A stretch of DNA of 64,000 nt, from positions 168,773-232,772 of the forward strand of contig NZ_JAHKPU010000020.1 in the NCBI RefSeq assembly GCF_018860505.1, written 5' to 3'. The DNA comes from Pacificibacter marinus. GTDB lineage: Bacteria; Pseudomonadota; Alphaproteobacteria; Rhodobacterales; Rhodobacteraceae. Below the pieces are notes generated by a model. It did no database searches. It was given only the letters and a program-made list of their open reading frames with translations, and was not told where the DNA came from. The translations under genes were made by a program, and so were the position numbers. How positions within the stretch are numbered: position 1 is the stretch's first letter; each line of letters opens with the position of its first letter. Below, piece after piece: positions 28,912 through 37,442 of this stretch.

Positions 28912-30183
28912 TTATGCGTTCATCGAATCGAAGAATTCTGCATTAGATTTTGTTTGTTTGAGCTTGGAGATCAAGAACTCGATCGCGTCTGTTGTGCCCA
29001 TCGGGTTCAAAATACGGCGTAGCAAGTAAGTTTTCTGAAGGTCTTTTGAATCCACCAAAAGCTCTTCTTTACGCGTACCTGATTTGAGAATGTCCATCGC
29101 AGGGAAGACGCGTTTATCTGCCACTTTCCGGTCCAGAACGATCTCAGAGTTACCCGTGCCTTTGAATTCCTCAAAGATAACCTCATCCATGCGCGAGCCT
29201 GTATCGATCAAAGCCGTGGCGATGATGGTTAAAGACCCACCCTCTTCGATGTTACGTGCAGCACCAAAGAAGCGTTTTGGACGTTGTAGAGCATTGGCAT
29301 CAACACCACCGGTCAAGACCTTACCCGAAGACGGCACTACAGTATTGTAGGCACGCCCTAAACGGGTAATAGAATCGAGCAAGATCACAACATCGCGTTT
29401 GTGTTCCACAAGACGCTTGGCTTTCTCGATCACCATTTCACAGACAGCAACGTGACGGGATGCGGGTTCATCAAAGGTCGACGAAATAACTTCGCCATTC
29501 ACAGACCGCTGCATATCTGTCACCTCTTCTGGGCGCTCATCGATCAACAACACGATCAAATAACACTCAGGGTGATTAATCCCGATAGAGGACGCGATAT
29601 TTTGCAGCAGAACCGTTTTACCTGTGCGCGGCGGCGCAACAATCAAAGACCGCTGACCTTTACCAATCGGCGCAACAAGATCGATGATCCGAGCTGAGCG
29701 ATCCTTTAAAGTCGGATCTTGGATTTCCATGTTCAAACGCTCTTCAGGGTAGAGCGGTGTCAGGTTATCAAAGTTGATTTTGTGGCGGGTTTTTTCAGGC
29801 TCTTCAAAGTTGATCTGCGTGATGCTGATCATCGTAAAGTAACGCTCATTATCGTTTGGCGATTGCATCAAACCTTCGACGGTATCACCAGTGCGCATAC
29901 CAAATTGGCGGATGATTTCGGGTGAAACGTAGATATCGTCTGGCCCAGGCAGATAGTTTGCCTCAGGAGAACGCAAAAAACCAAATCCGTCTTGCAGAAC
30001 TTCTAAAACACCGTTTCCGGTGATTTCCCAATCTTCCTCAGCCCGCTCTTTGAGGATCGAGAACATCATCTCACCCTTGCGCATGGTGGACGCGTTTTCG
30101 ATCTCAAGTTCTTCAGCCATAGACAGTAAGTCTTTTGGTGTTTTGGCTTTAAGATCAGAGAGATTGAGGGAATTTACAGTCAT
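28912..30183 (-). CDS. rho: Transcription termination factor Rho
   Basis: Rho is the hexameric RNA-dependent ATPase that ends transcription. The 423-residue protein has the N-terminal Rho-N helical domain ([21 protein letters not shown]), the RNA-binding cold-shock domain ([15 protein letters not shown]), Walker A APPRTGKT near residue 180, and the C-terminal Q-/R-loop region. ATG 30183 is preferred over a TTG four codons upstream. The position close to the origin, next to hemJ and mnmE, is typical of Rhodobacteraceae. Confidence 0.97.
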   Translation of the reverse strand: MTVNSLNLSDLKAKTPKDLLSMAEELEIENASTMRKGEMMFSILKERAEEDWEITGNGVLEVLQDGFGFLRSPEANYLPGPDDIYVSPEIIRQFGMRTGDTVEGLMQSPNDNERYFTMISITQINFEEPEKTRHKINFDNLTPLYPEERLNMEIQDPTLKDRSARIIDLVAPIGKGQRSLIVAPPRTGKTVLLQNIASSIGINHPECYLIVLLIDERPEEVTDMQRSVNGEVISSTFDEPASRHVAVCEMVIEKAKRLVEHKRDVVILLDSITRLGRAYNTVVPSSGKVLTGGVDANALQRPKRFFGAARNIEEGGSLTIIATALIDTGSRMDEVIFEEFKGTGNSEIVLDRKVADKRVFPAMDILKSGTRKEELLVDSKDLQKTYLLRRILNPMGTTDAIEFLISKLKQTKSNAEFFDSMNA

Positions 30184-30280
30184 CGAGACATCCAAACTAT
30201 GACCGCCAAGCGATCCGTTTTACAAGTGGTGTGAAATATCCCATGATGCCGGACGGCTGGGATTTAAGGTTCAATAGACA

Positions 30281-30294
30281 TCAAGGTGCCTTGA
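30281..30294. repeat. Short palindrome between rho and hemJ
   Basis: TCAAGG-TG-CCTTGA lies 11 bases downstream of the hemJ stop. With only a two-base centre it is more likely a protein site or a weak pause hairpin than a terminator, as no T-run follows on the hemJ strand. Confidence 0.3.
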
Positions 30295-30305
30295 GTCAAT
30301 CTTTC

Positions 30306-30758
30306 TCAGAATGGACGTGCGATAATCATAATAACAATTACGATCATCAATACAGTTGGGACCTCATTCATCAACCTGTATTGCTTGCCCGTCAAACGAT
30401 TATTGCCAGCAATAAAGTCTTTGCGTCTGTATCCACACCAATGATGAAACCACGACATCACGATCACGCAGGCCGCTTTGATCCATGACCAGCCCGAAGT
30501 CCAATCGACAACGCCGGGGGTGAATATCAAGCTCAGCCCAAAGACCCATGTGGAAACAAATGCTGGGTTCATAATTACCTTAAACAGCTTTTTTTCCATA
30601 TCTTGGAACAGCAGATCGGTTTCACTGCCAATTTCGACGCTTTCAGTATGGCGTACAAACAAACGTGGCAGATAAAAAATACCAGCCATCCAAGCGATCA
30701 CTGAAATGACGTGAAGCGATTTGGTCCATGGGTATAGGCTTGATAGGAAATCAGTCAT
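30306..30758 (-). CDS. hemJ: Protoporphyrinogen oxidase HemJ
   Basis: HemJ oxidises protoporphyrinogen IX in the membrane. The 150-residue protein has four hydrophobic segments and the family features: a His in KSLHVISVIAWMAGIFYLPRLFVRH near the N-terminus, a central SGWSWIKAACVIVMSWFHHW and a C-terminal NEVPTVLMIVIVIMI. The ATG at 30758, eight bases after CGGAG, is better than a GTG three codons upstream. It is the left neighbour of the candidate origin. In related genomes hemE usually lies between hemJ and the origin; here it is missing. Confidence 0.92.
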   Translation of the reverse strand: MTDFLSSLYPWTKSLHVISVIAWMAGIFYLPRLFVRHTESVEIGSETDLLFQDMEKKLFKVIMNPAFVSTWVFGLSLIFTPGVVDWTSGWSWIKAACVIVMSWFHHWCGYRRKDFIAGNNRLTGKQYRLMNEVPTVLMIVIVIMIIARPF

Positions 30759-30767
30759 CTCATGCAC

Positions 30768-31167
30768 TCCGAATTTCTGTGCCTATCTATATAATAATAT
30801 AAGAAAGTAAAAAGAGTTGATGTTGTTAGTAGGGCCTGTGGATTGTGTGGATTAATGGCTTATCCCCTTGAGTTTTGCACAAGGAAAATTTTATCTCTTA
30901 TACGAAAGAAAATTTGGGGATAAATTTACAAAATAACAATTTAACAATCACTTAACATAAATACATCTGGGATTATCCTATGTATAACTCGTGAATCAAT
31001 AGATTTGCGATATGTCATCCACAGTGATTATTTTTTTTTATCTACTTAGGAAAACATGGGCACGAAAAATACCAAACTGCCGACTTTTCCCGCCCATTTA
31101 TTCATGACATGGTTATCCCATCAGCCGCCAACACAGTTCACTGCGTCTTTTCCACAGGATCATCAAC
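30768..31167. other. Candidate chromosomal replication origin (oriC)
   Basis: This is the only gene-free stretch over 300 bases. DnaA-box-like sequences (consensus TTATCCACA) are at 30837-30845 (reverse, 7/9), 30846-30854 (reverse, 8/9), 30860-30868 (7/9), 30915-30923 (reverse, 8/9), 31015-31023 (8/9) and 31148-31156 (TTTTCCACA, 8/9 and fits TTWTNCACA). AT-rich runs occur at 30785-30815, 30885-30965 and 31029-31043, usable as an unwinding element. A near-IHF site is at 30994-31006 and a perfect CtrA-type box at 30941-30955. Genes diverge on either side (hemJ-rho leftward, maf-aroE rightward), and parS and parAB are within 7 kb. It replaces the hemE-side origin of Caulobacter-type layouts. Confidence 0.8.
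30941..30955. promoter_or_regulatory. CtrA-type binding site within the candidate origin
   Basis: TTAACAATCACTTAA is a perfect TTAA-N7-TTAA. It lies between DnaA-like boxes in the AT-rich part of the origin, where in Caulobacter crescentus CtrA binds to block initiation. Confidence 0.6.
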
Positions 31168-31767
31168 ATGACTAAAACTCTCATTCTGGCGTCAGGTTCG
31201 TCCATTCGTCAGACCTTGCTTGCCAATGCAAAGGTATCATTCGATGTAAATGTGCCGCGGATTGATGAAGAAAGCATTAAAGATGCGCTCTTAGCTGAGG
31301 GGACACCCCCACGAGACATCGCAGACGCGTTGGCCGAAGGCAAAGCCCGCAAAATATCGATGAAAATGCCTGAAGCCGTCGTGTTAGGTTGTGATCAGGT
31401 TTTGTCATTCAGGGGGCGGTTGTTTTCCAAACCCACAACACCCGACGATGCCCGTGAACAGTTGACGGAACTTAATGGCGAACGGCATAAATTGCTGTCT
31501 GCTGCCGTTATATATGAAGGTGGTGAGCCCAAATGGCGGCACATCGGCGAAGTCAAACTGCAGATGAAGCAAAATTCTGACGCTTATCTCGACGATTATG
31601 TTACGCGCAATTGGAACAGTATTCGCCATTCTGTTGGGGGGTATAAGCTCGAAGAAGAAGGCGTGCGGTTATTTTCACGTATAGACGGGGATCATTTCAA
31701 TGTTCTAGGTCTGCCTCTATTGGAAATTTTAGGATACTTTGGCCAAACAGGAGTCATTTCATCATGA
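31168..31767 (+). CDS. Maf-family nucleotide pyrophosphatase
   Basis: The 199-residue protein fits the Maf/YhdE/YceF family, which hydrolyses non-canonical nucleoside triphosphates. Family features are LASGSSIRQTLL at the start, the GCDQVLSFRG block and the C-terminal GDHFNVLGLPLLEIL. The protein has VPRIDEESIKDAL in place of the more common R..E pattern, so the subgroup (dTTP/UTP or m7GTP) is uncertain. It is the first gene to the right of the candidate origin and overlaps aroE by 4 bases. A promoter would have to lie within the origin region. Confidence 0.9.
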   Translation: MTKTLILASGSSIRQTLLANAKVSFDVNVPRIDEESIKDALLAEGTPPRDIADALAEGKARKISMKMPEAVVLGCDQVLSFRGRLFSKPTTPDDAREQLTELNGERHKLLSAAVIYEGGEPKWRHIGEVKLQMKQNSDAYLDDYVTRNWNSIRHSVGGYKLEEEGVRLFSRIDGDHFNVLGLPLLEILGYFGQTGVISS

Positions 31768-32594
31768 GCAATAAAATTCCATTGGCTGGCGTGATCGGCT
31801 GTCCTATAGCCCACTCCAGATCCCCCGATTTGCACGGATTTTGGCTGAAACGTTACGGAATCAAAGGTCACTATGTGCATCTTGATGTGGCCCAAAACGA
31901 TTTGGCAGAGGTTTTACGCATGATGCCCAAGATGGGATTTGTCGGTGCCAACGTAACTATTCCCCACAAAGAATCTGTACTCGCGCTTGCTGACATCGTT
32001 ACAGACCGCGCAGCGCTGATCGGCGCTGCAAATACATTGATTTTTAGGGCTGATGGCAAGCTTCACGCGGATAATACCGATGGATATGGCTTTGTTGAAA
32101 ACCTGCGATCCAACGCTGATTGGGACCCTAAAGCAGGCCCTGCGGCTATTTTTGGTGCTGGCGGTGCGGCCCGAGCGGTGATTGCATCTTTGCTTGATGT
32201 GGGTGTGACTGAAATTCGGCTGTCCAATCGCACGCGGTTGCGATCAGATGGGCTAAAGGCCGAATTTGGCAGCAAAGTAACAGTTTATGAATGGGTTCAC
32301 GCTGGGAATATGCTTGAGGGCGCTATGACTGTGGTTAACACGACGTCGCTTGGCATGGTGGGTAAGCCTGAATTTAATGTACGGCTGGACGCTTTATCGC
32401 CTAAAGCCGTTGTTACTGACCTTGTGTACACGCCACTACGCACCGCGTTTTTAGAAAACGCCGCCAAGAACGGTTGTCAGACTGTTGATGGCTTGGGTAT
32501 GCTTTTACACCAAGCCGCGCCGGGGTTCGAACGATGGTTTGGCGTGCGCCCAGATGTGGATGATGAAACCCGCCATGTGCTGCTGACCGAATGA
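31764..32594 (+). CDS. aroE: Shikimate dehydrogenase
   Basis: AroE reduces 3-dehydroshikimate to shikimate with NADPH. It has 276 residues. Substrate-binding SRSPDLH near residue 20 and catalytic Lys69 in NVTIPHKE are present, as are NTDGYGF, the Rossmann GAGGAARAV and the C-terminal LLHQAAPGFERWFG. It overlaps maf and coaE by 4 bases each, which indicates a coupled operon reading away from the origin. Confidence 0.96.
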   Translation: MSNKIPLAGVIGCPIAHSRSPDLHGFWLKRYGIKGHYVHLDVAQNDLAEVLRMMPKMGFVGANVTIPHKESVLALADIVTDRAALIGAANTLIFRADGKLHADNTDGYGFVENLRSNADWDPKAGPAAIFGAGGAARAVIASLLDVGVTEIRLSNRTRLRSDGLKAEFGSKVTVYEWVHAGNMLEGAMTVVNTTSLGMVGKPEFNVRLDALSPKAVVTDLVYTPLRTAFLENAAKNGCQTVDGLGMLLHQAAPGFERWFGVRPDVDDETRHVLLTE

Positions 32595-33205
32595 GAGATT
32601 CACAGCCGATTGTGATTGGGCTGACGGGGTCCATCGGGATGGGAAAATCTACCACGGCTGAGATGTTCAAAGCCGAGGGTGTACCTGTTTGGGATGCTGA
32701 TAGTACCGTGCACAGGCTGTATTCCAGTGACGCGGGCGCCATTGCGGCAATTTCCAAAATTTGTCCCAAAGCCACCACAAGCGGCATCGTTGATCGTGAA
32801 ATACTTAAAGATTGGATCAAGAAAACGCCGATGGGTTTGCAACAGCTTGAACAGATTGTGCACCCTTTGGTCGCGCAAGACAGGCAGAAGTTTTTAGAGA
32901 CAAATCCCGCCCAAATTATCGTTTTAGATGTGCCTTTGTTGTTTGAAACAGGGTTGAACACATCTGTTGATTTTGTTGTCGTGGTGTCCGTACCCGCTGA
33001 CGTTCAGCGCGCTCGCGTCTTGGCGCGATCCAATATGACAGTGGCGCAATTTGAATCGATTTTGGCAAAACAAATCCCAGATGCCGATAAGCGCGCACAG
33101 GCCGATTTTGTCATCGACACATCGTCAATTGATATGGCCAAAGCGGCCGTCCTAGAGATATTGAATACAGTCAGGTCCAACCAGCAGGAGACACCAGATG
33201 CGTGA
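32591..33205 (+). CDS. coaE: Dephospho-CoA kinase
   Basis: This enzyme phosphorylates dephospho-CoA to CoA, the last step of coenzyme A synthesis. The 204-residue protein has the P-loop [12 protein letters not shown] at residues 10-21, [12 protein letters not shown] with the catalytic Asp, and [11 protein letters not shown]. The C-terminus is short. It overlaps aroE by 4 bases and dnaQ by 8 bases. Confidence 0.95.
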   Translation: MRDSQPIVIGLTGSIGMGKSTTAEMFKAEGVPVWDADSTVHRLYSSDAGAIAAISKICPKATTSGIVDREILKDWIKKTPMGLQQLEQIVHPLVAQDRQKFLETNPAQIIVLDVPLLFETGLNTSVDFVVVVSVPADVQRARVLARSNMTVAQFESILAKQIPDADKRAQADFVIDTSSIDMAKAAVLEILNTVRSNQQETPDA

Positions 33206-33932
33206 AATCGTTCTTGATACGGAAACCACAGGGTTTGATCCGCTGACGGGCGACCGTTTGGTTGAAATCGGTGCTATTGAACTGGACAATCATCTCGCAA
33301 CTGGGCGCACCTATCACCAATATATAAATCCGAAACGCACCATGCCCGCAGGGGCTTTTGGTGTGCATGGGATTGGTCCTGACATTTTGGAGCCGCCCCG
33401 CCCTGCACGCGCAGATGAAGTGACCTTGCTGGACAAGCCTGTGTTCAAAGAGATCGCGCAAGATTTCTTGGATTTTATTGGTGATAGCACTTTGGTGATC
33501 CACAACGCGGCTTTTGATATTAAATTCTTGAATGCAGAATTAAAAACCGCAGGGTTGCGCCAAATTCCATGGGAACAAGCGCTGGATACACTCGCAATTG
33601 CACGCAAAAAATTCCCCGGATCGCCTGCCACCCTTGATGCGTTGTGTCGTCGGTTCCACATCGATAGCTCTAGCCGTACATTGCACGGCGCTTTGCTCGA
33701 TTCCGAAATTTTGGCTGAGGTTTATCTTGAGCTGATCGGCGGGCGTCAACCTGATTTGGTTCTGGCACCTGAACCCAAAGGCGACAAGGCCTCGCAAGAT
33801 TTGCAGGCGTCACAACAGTGGCGTCCTAAACGGCGCGAGGTCGCCCTGCCCTCACGGCTGACAGATGAAGAAGCCGCCGCCCATGCAGCCTTTGTAGAGG
33901 CGATGGGCGACGGTGCGTTGTGGACAAAATAG
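33198..33932 (+). CDS. dnaQ: DNA polymerase III epsilon subunit (proofreading 3'-5' exonuclease)
   Basis: A DEDDh exonuclease of 244 residues. ExoI is [10 protein letters not shown] (Asp7, Glu9), ExoII is [12 protein letters not shown], and ExoIII contains the catalytic His in [15 protein letters not shown]. The C-terminal ~50 residues ([21 protein letters not shown]) likely bind the polymerase core. It ends the rightward operon maf-aroE-coaE-dnaQ and is convergent with secB. Confidence 0.95.
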   Translation: MREIVLDTETTGFDPLTGDRLVEIGAIELDNHLATGRTYHQYINPKRTMPAGAFGVHGIGPDILEPPRPARADEVTLLDKPVFKEIAQDFLDFIGDSTLVIHNAAFDIKFLNAELKTAGLRQIPWEQALDTLAIARKKFPGSPATLDALCRRFHIDSSSRTLHGALLDSEILAEVYLELIGGRQPDLVLAPEPKGDKASQDLQASQQWRPKRREVALPSRLTDEEAAAHAAFVEAMGDGALWTK

Positions 33933-33941
33933 GGTTAGCTA

Positions 33942-34445
33942 TTAGTTAACAGGCGCATCTGCTGGGGCTGCGGCTTTTTGAGCTTCGGCACGGCGCAGCA
34001 TGTCTTGGCGATACAACGCCACAAAATCGATTGTGTCGAGGTTCAGCGGCGGGAAACCACCGTCGCGTGTCAGGTCGTGAACGACGCGACGTGTGAACGG
34101 GAACAGCATACGTGGGCATTCGATCATCAAGAACGGGTGCATCTGCGCGTCTGGCACATTTTCGATAAGGAAAATACCGGCGTAATCCAGTTCAAGAATG
34201 AACAGTGTCTCACCAGTTTCCGTTTCGGATTTCACGTTCAATTTGATCGCAACTTCAAACTGATTTTCCGCACCTTCGCGTTTTTTCGCATCCAATGCGA
34301 CCTGAACAGAAATGTTCGGACGGCCTTCAGATTTGATACCCTTTTGCGCAAGAATGTTTTCAAATGACATGTCCCGCACAAATTGGCCTAGAACTTGCAT
34401 TTTAACTTCTGGTGCTGGAGCAGCTGTTTCACCGGTTTCGGCCAT
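33942..34445 (-). CDS. secB: Protein-export chaperone SecB
   Basis: The tetrameric chaperone that hands preproteins to SecA, about 167 residues. It shows the family core: KMQVLGQFVRDMSFENI, NISVQVALDAKK, FILELDYAGIFLIE and the helix CPRMLFPFTRRVVHDLTRDGGFPPLNLDTIDF. The second in-frame ATG is chosen because GAGGA lies eight bases upstream and the first ATG would add five unconserved residues. Confidence 0.96.
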   Translation of the reverse strand: MAETGETAAPAPEVKMQVLGQFVRDMSFENILAQKGIKSEGRPNISVQVALDAKKREGAENQFEVAIKLNVKSETETGETLFILELDYAGIFLIENVPDAQMHPFLMIECPRMLFPFTRRVVHDLTRDGGFPPLNLDTIDFVALYRQDMLRRAEAQKAAAPADAPVN

Positions 34446-34503
34446 CTGTATATTCCTCAAAAAAACTAAAGTTGCGACTTTGTATCAGGTTGGAAAACGC
34501 GGC

Positions 34504-35013
34504 TCAATGCCGCGTCCAGCCTGAAGGGCCATTATTCTCGATATCCTTGGGCGAAACGGGCTCCCATTCGCCATCTATGGTGTTTGGATCTTGGGTGTTG
34601 CCAGGCTGTGTATCGCCAAAGCCTGCATTGCCGCCGCCCATTCCACCACCCATTGTAAAGCTTTGCACTTTGATGCGTTTTTGCAGCTCAACGAACAGTC
34701 GCGTGCGAAACGCAGGTATCAACAGTAAAAATCCGACGGCGTCAGTGAAAAAACCTGGCGTCAACAACATCGCGCCAGAGAATAAAATCATCGCGCCATG
34801 CGCAAGAGGTTCGCTTGGGTCACGCAATTCACCAAAGGACGACCGCAGCTGCGACAGTGCAATTGCACCTTGTTGTTTGACCAAATAGGTGCCCAAAAAT
34901 GCGGTCAAAACCACAATAGCCAAGGTCGGGAACAGACCAATGAACCCACCCACTTGAATAAATAGGGCAATTTCAATCACTGGAACGGCAACAAAAAGCG
35001 CAAATAACCACAT
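34504..35013 (-). CDS. fxsA: FxsA-family membrane protein
   Basis: The 169-residue FxsA-like inner-membrane protein begins MWLFALFVAVPVIEIALFIQVGGFIG and has a second pair of hydrophobic segments (MILFSGAMLLTPGFFTDAVGFLLLIPAFR). E. coli FxsA relieves phage T7 exclusion by F plasmids when overproduced; its normal role is unclear. The C-terminus has a Gly/Met-rich tail (FTMGGGMGGGNAG). The long upstream frame is a read-through into the divergent spacer, so the internal Met is used. Divergent from the Tim44-like gene. Confidence 0.88.
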   Translation of the reverse strand: MWLFALFVAVPVIEIALFIQVGGFIGLFPTLAIVVLTAFLGTYLVKQQGAIALSQLRSSFGELRDPSEPLAHGAMILFSGAMLLTPGFFTDAVGFLLLIPAFRTRLFVELQKRIKVQSFTMGGGMGGGNAGFGDTQPGNTQDPNTIDGEWEPVSPKDIENNGPSGWTRH

Positions 35014-35119
35014 AGGACTTCCTCTCAAATTTCTCGGCACTGGTGGACTTGGCACCATCGACACCCTACATAAGGTCAAAGAGCGGATTTTACTACGTTC
35101 TGAAGCAAAAGAGGTATTG

Positions 35120-35779
35120 ATGGGAAGTTCACTGGTCTCGCTTCTGGTTCTGGCCGGAATAGCAATTTTTTTAGTCCTGCGCTTGCGCAATATCCTTGGC
35201 ACGCGCGATGGATTTGAACAGCCTCGCGTTGATCCGATCGCTGAACCTCAAACGCCCAAACGTCAGTTTGAAGTGATTGAAGGTGGCGCGGATCACGATA
35301 TCATCGACAACGTTCCCGAAGGCTCGCGTGCTGCGGAAAATCTTTTGGTGCTCAAGCGTAATGAGCCTGATTTCACCGTCTCCGAGTTTTTGACAGGCGC
35401 GAGTGCCGCCTATGAAATGATCTTGATGGCGTTTGAAAACGGTGACCTGTCCTCTGTGTCTGATTTCATTTCAGACGATGTTGAAGAAGCATTTCAAGAT
35501 GTTATAGACAATCGCAAAGAGGCTGGCCTGACAGTGGAGGCCCAGTTTATCGGCCTGCACGAATCCCAAATTATAGATGTTGATTTGGACGAAGCGGCAC
35601 GCGAAGAAGAAATTAAACTGCGCTTTGTTTCTGAAATCACATCCGTTGCACGCGATGCCGCTGGCGCGATTGTTGAGGGGGATCCCAACAAAGTGAAACG
35701 TCAAAAAGACATTTGGACCTTTGCACGCGAGATGGGCAGCAATGACCCCAACTGGCAATTGGTCGCAACCGGCGCATGA
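35120..35779 (+). CDS. Tim44-domain protein (TimA-like)
   Basis: The 219-residue protein has one N-terminal membrane segment (MGSSLVSLLVLAGIAIFLVLRLRNILG) and a C-terminal Tim44 domain of about 150 residues (FLTGASAAYEMILMAFENGD, ISDDVEEAFQDVI, KRQKDIWTFAREMGSNDPNWQLVAT). Bacterial Tim44-domain proteins are homologous to the mitochondrial import motor subunit. Their role in alphaproteobacteria is not established. It sits upstream of mltA with a 4-base overlap, the usual roseobacter order. The ATG at 35120 follows GAGG. Confidence 0.88.
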   Translation: MGSSLVSLLVLAGIAIFLVLRLRNILGTRDGFEQPRVDPIAEPQTPKRQFEVIEGGADHDIIDNVPEGSRAAENLLVLKRNEPDFTVSEFLTGASAAYEMILMAFENGDLSSVSDFISDDVEEAFQDVIDNRKEAGLTVEAQFIGLHESQIIDVDLDEAAREEEIKLRFVSEITSVARDAAGAIVEGDPNKVKRQKDIWTFAREMGSNDPNWQLVATGA

Positions 35780-36819
35780 CGGTTAAGGGGCTGGCAAGCG
35801 CTGCATTTGCAGCCGTGTTGGCCCTGTCGGCACCTGCCCAGTGCGAGGACGAGCCTGTGGCAAAAATTCTTTCTTTTTCTGACCTGCAAGGTTGGGATGA
35901 CGATACTCATCAAGATGCGTTGAATGTTTTTTTAAACACTTGTGACCGCATTAAGGAGCGAGAATGGCCTCAAATCTGCGCTTTGGCGCAAAATCAGTCC
36001 AACGCCAAAACATTTTTTGAACTGTTTTTTAAGCCCGTTTTGATTGCGGATGACGCTAAGCCCTTGTTCACGGGATACTTTGAACCCGAACTGTCAGGCT
36101 CTCGTGTGCGCACACCCACGTATCGCTATCCTGTTTACGCAATGCCAAGTGATCGCGTGCAATCCAGTCCCTATCATACTCGACGCGATATCGGTGAAGG
36201 CGCGCTTGCAGGGCGCGGGCTTGAGATCGCTTGGGTGGATGATCCTGTCGAGCTGTTTTTTTTGCAAATCCAAGGCTCAGGTCGTATTCAATTGACCAAT
36301 GGCAGTACCATTCGTGTCGGATATGCAGGTCACAATGGCTATCAATACAACTCCATCGGTCAAGAATTGGTGCGCATGGGTGTTTATAATGAACATCAAG
36401 TTTCCGCGCAGGTGATCAAAAACTGGGTGCGGCGAAATCCTGTGGATGGGCGGGCGCTTTTGTACAAAAATCCATCCTATGTGTTTTTCAAGGAACTCAA
36501 GACACTTAAAGCCTCTTCTGGCCCCATTGGTGCGATGAGCCGCTCGATCACGCCTATGCGCAGCGTCGCTGTTGATCCTGCCTTTGTCACTTTGGGGGCG
36601 CCTGTTTGGTTGGAAAAAGATGGCGAAGCCCCACTGCGTCGCTTGATGATCGCCCAAGACACAGGCTCTGCGATTAAAGGCGCACAGCGCGCAGATATAT
36701 TTTACGGCACAGGCGATAGCGCGGGTGACGTTGCGGGCAGAATTCGCGATACTGGTCGGATGGTGGTCTTGATGCCCATCCAATTGGCCTACGGACTTGA
36801 GGAACAGAACGACAGATGA
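35776..36819 (+). CDS. mltA: Membrane-bound lytic murein transglycosylase A (MltA)
   Basis: MltA cleaves the glycan strand of peptidoglycan to 1,6-anhydromuramic products. The 347-residue protein starts with a signal peptide (LASAAFAAVLALSAPAQ) and has the MltA core: FTGYFEPELSGSR, WVDDPVELFFLQIQGSGRI, the VGYAGHNGYQYNSIG block and the C-terminal 3D domain with catalytic Asp in LMIAQDTGSAIKGAQRADIFYGTGD. A lipobox is not evident, unlike E. coli MltA. It overlaps both neighbours by 4 bases. Confidence 0.94.
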   Translation: MTVKGLASAAFAAVLALSAPAQCEDEPVAKILSFSDLQGWDDDTHQDALNVFLNTCDRIKEREWPQICALAQNQSNAKTFFELFFKPVLIADDAKPLFTGYFEPELSGSRVRTPTYRYPVYAMPSDRVQSSPYHTRRDIGEGALAGRGLEIAWVDDPVELFFLQIQGSGRIQLTNGSTIRVGYAGHNGYQYNSIGQELVRMGVYNEHQVSAQVIKNWVRRNPVDGRALLYKNPSYVFFKELKTLKASSGPIGAMSRSITPMRSVAVDPAFVTLGAPVWLEKDGEAPLRRLMIAQDTGSAIKGAQRADIFYGTGDSAGDVAGRIRDTGRMVVLMPIQLAYGLEEQNDR

Positions 36820-37442
36820 CGCGGCGGCGCACAAAAACATTGAGCGACGAAGATCGCTCGCTGTGGGATGAGGTTAAAAAAACCGCCATTCCTTTACGCC
36901 CCAATGCGAAACCTGTGAAACATGACATGTCCGTCGTTCCTGTACATCCGGCCCCCAAAGTCATCGAGCGAACAGAGGCAACCAAATCGCTGCACCAGCA
37001 TATCAAAGAATTTGAATTGGGCAGCAAAGCCAAGCCTGCCAAAATCCGTCACAATTTAATGCCGTCTATTTCCGATGAAATCAGGCAAGCGCCCTTGCAA
37101 ATGGATCATAAAAAATTCGGCAAAATGCGTCGTGGAAAACTCGCCCCAGAGGCTCGTATCGACCTGCATGGCATGACCATGGCCCAAGCGCACCCTGCCC
37201 TGACCAATTTCATTGTCTCATCACATGCGCGGGGATTGCGGCTTGTTTTGGTGATCACCGGTAAGGGCAAAGATCGCGATGATGGCGGTCCTATTCCGAC
37301 GCGCATCGGCGTGCTGAAAAACCAAACACCGCATTGGCTGCGCTCAGGCCCTTTGCGCCTTCTTGTCATGCAGGTGAACGAGGCACATTTGTCCCATGGT
37401 GGTTCAGGCGCTTATTACGTCTACCTTCGGCGAGGCGGGTAA
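36816..37442 (+). CDS. Smr-domain protein
   Basis: The 208-residue protein has an ~85-residue C-terminal Smr domain: IDLHGMTMAQAHPALTNFI, VITGKGK and the end AYYVYLRRGG. A basic, mostly disordered N-terminus precedes it (MTRRRTKTLSDEDRSLWDEV). Smr domains occur in DNA or RNA endonucleases. The role in alphaproteobacteria is uncertain. It ends inside the 3' end of the convergent MFS gene by 22 bases. Confidence 0.9.
   Translation: MTRRRTKTLSDEDRSLWDEVKKTAIPLRPNAKPVKHDMSVVPVHPAPKVIERTEATKSLHQHIKEFELGSKAKPAKIRHNLMPSISDEIRQAPLQMDHKKFGKMRRGKLAPEARIDLHGMTMAQAHPALTNFIVSSHARGLRLVLVITGKGKDRDDGGPIPTRIGVLKNQTPHWLRSGPLRLLVMQVNEAHLSHGGSGAYYVYLRRGG

Noticed and set aside
35014..35202. Longer FxsA frame overlapping the Tim44-like gene
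   Set aside because: It adds 63 basic, unconserved residues and runs through the divergent promoter region.
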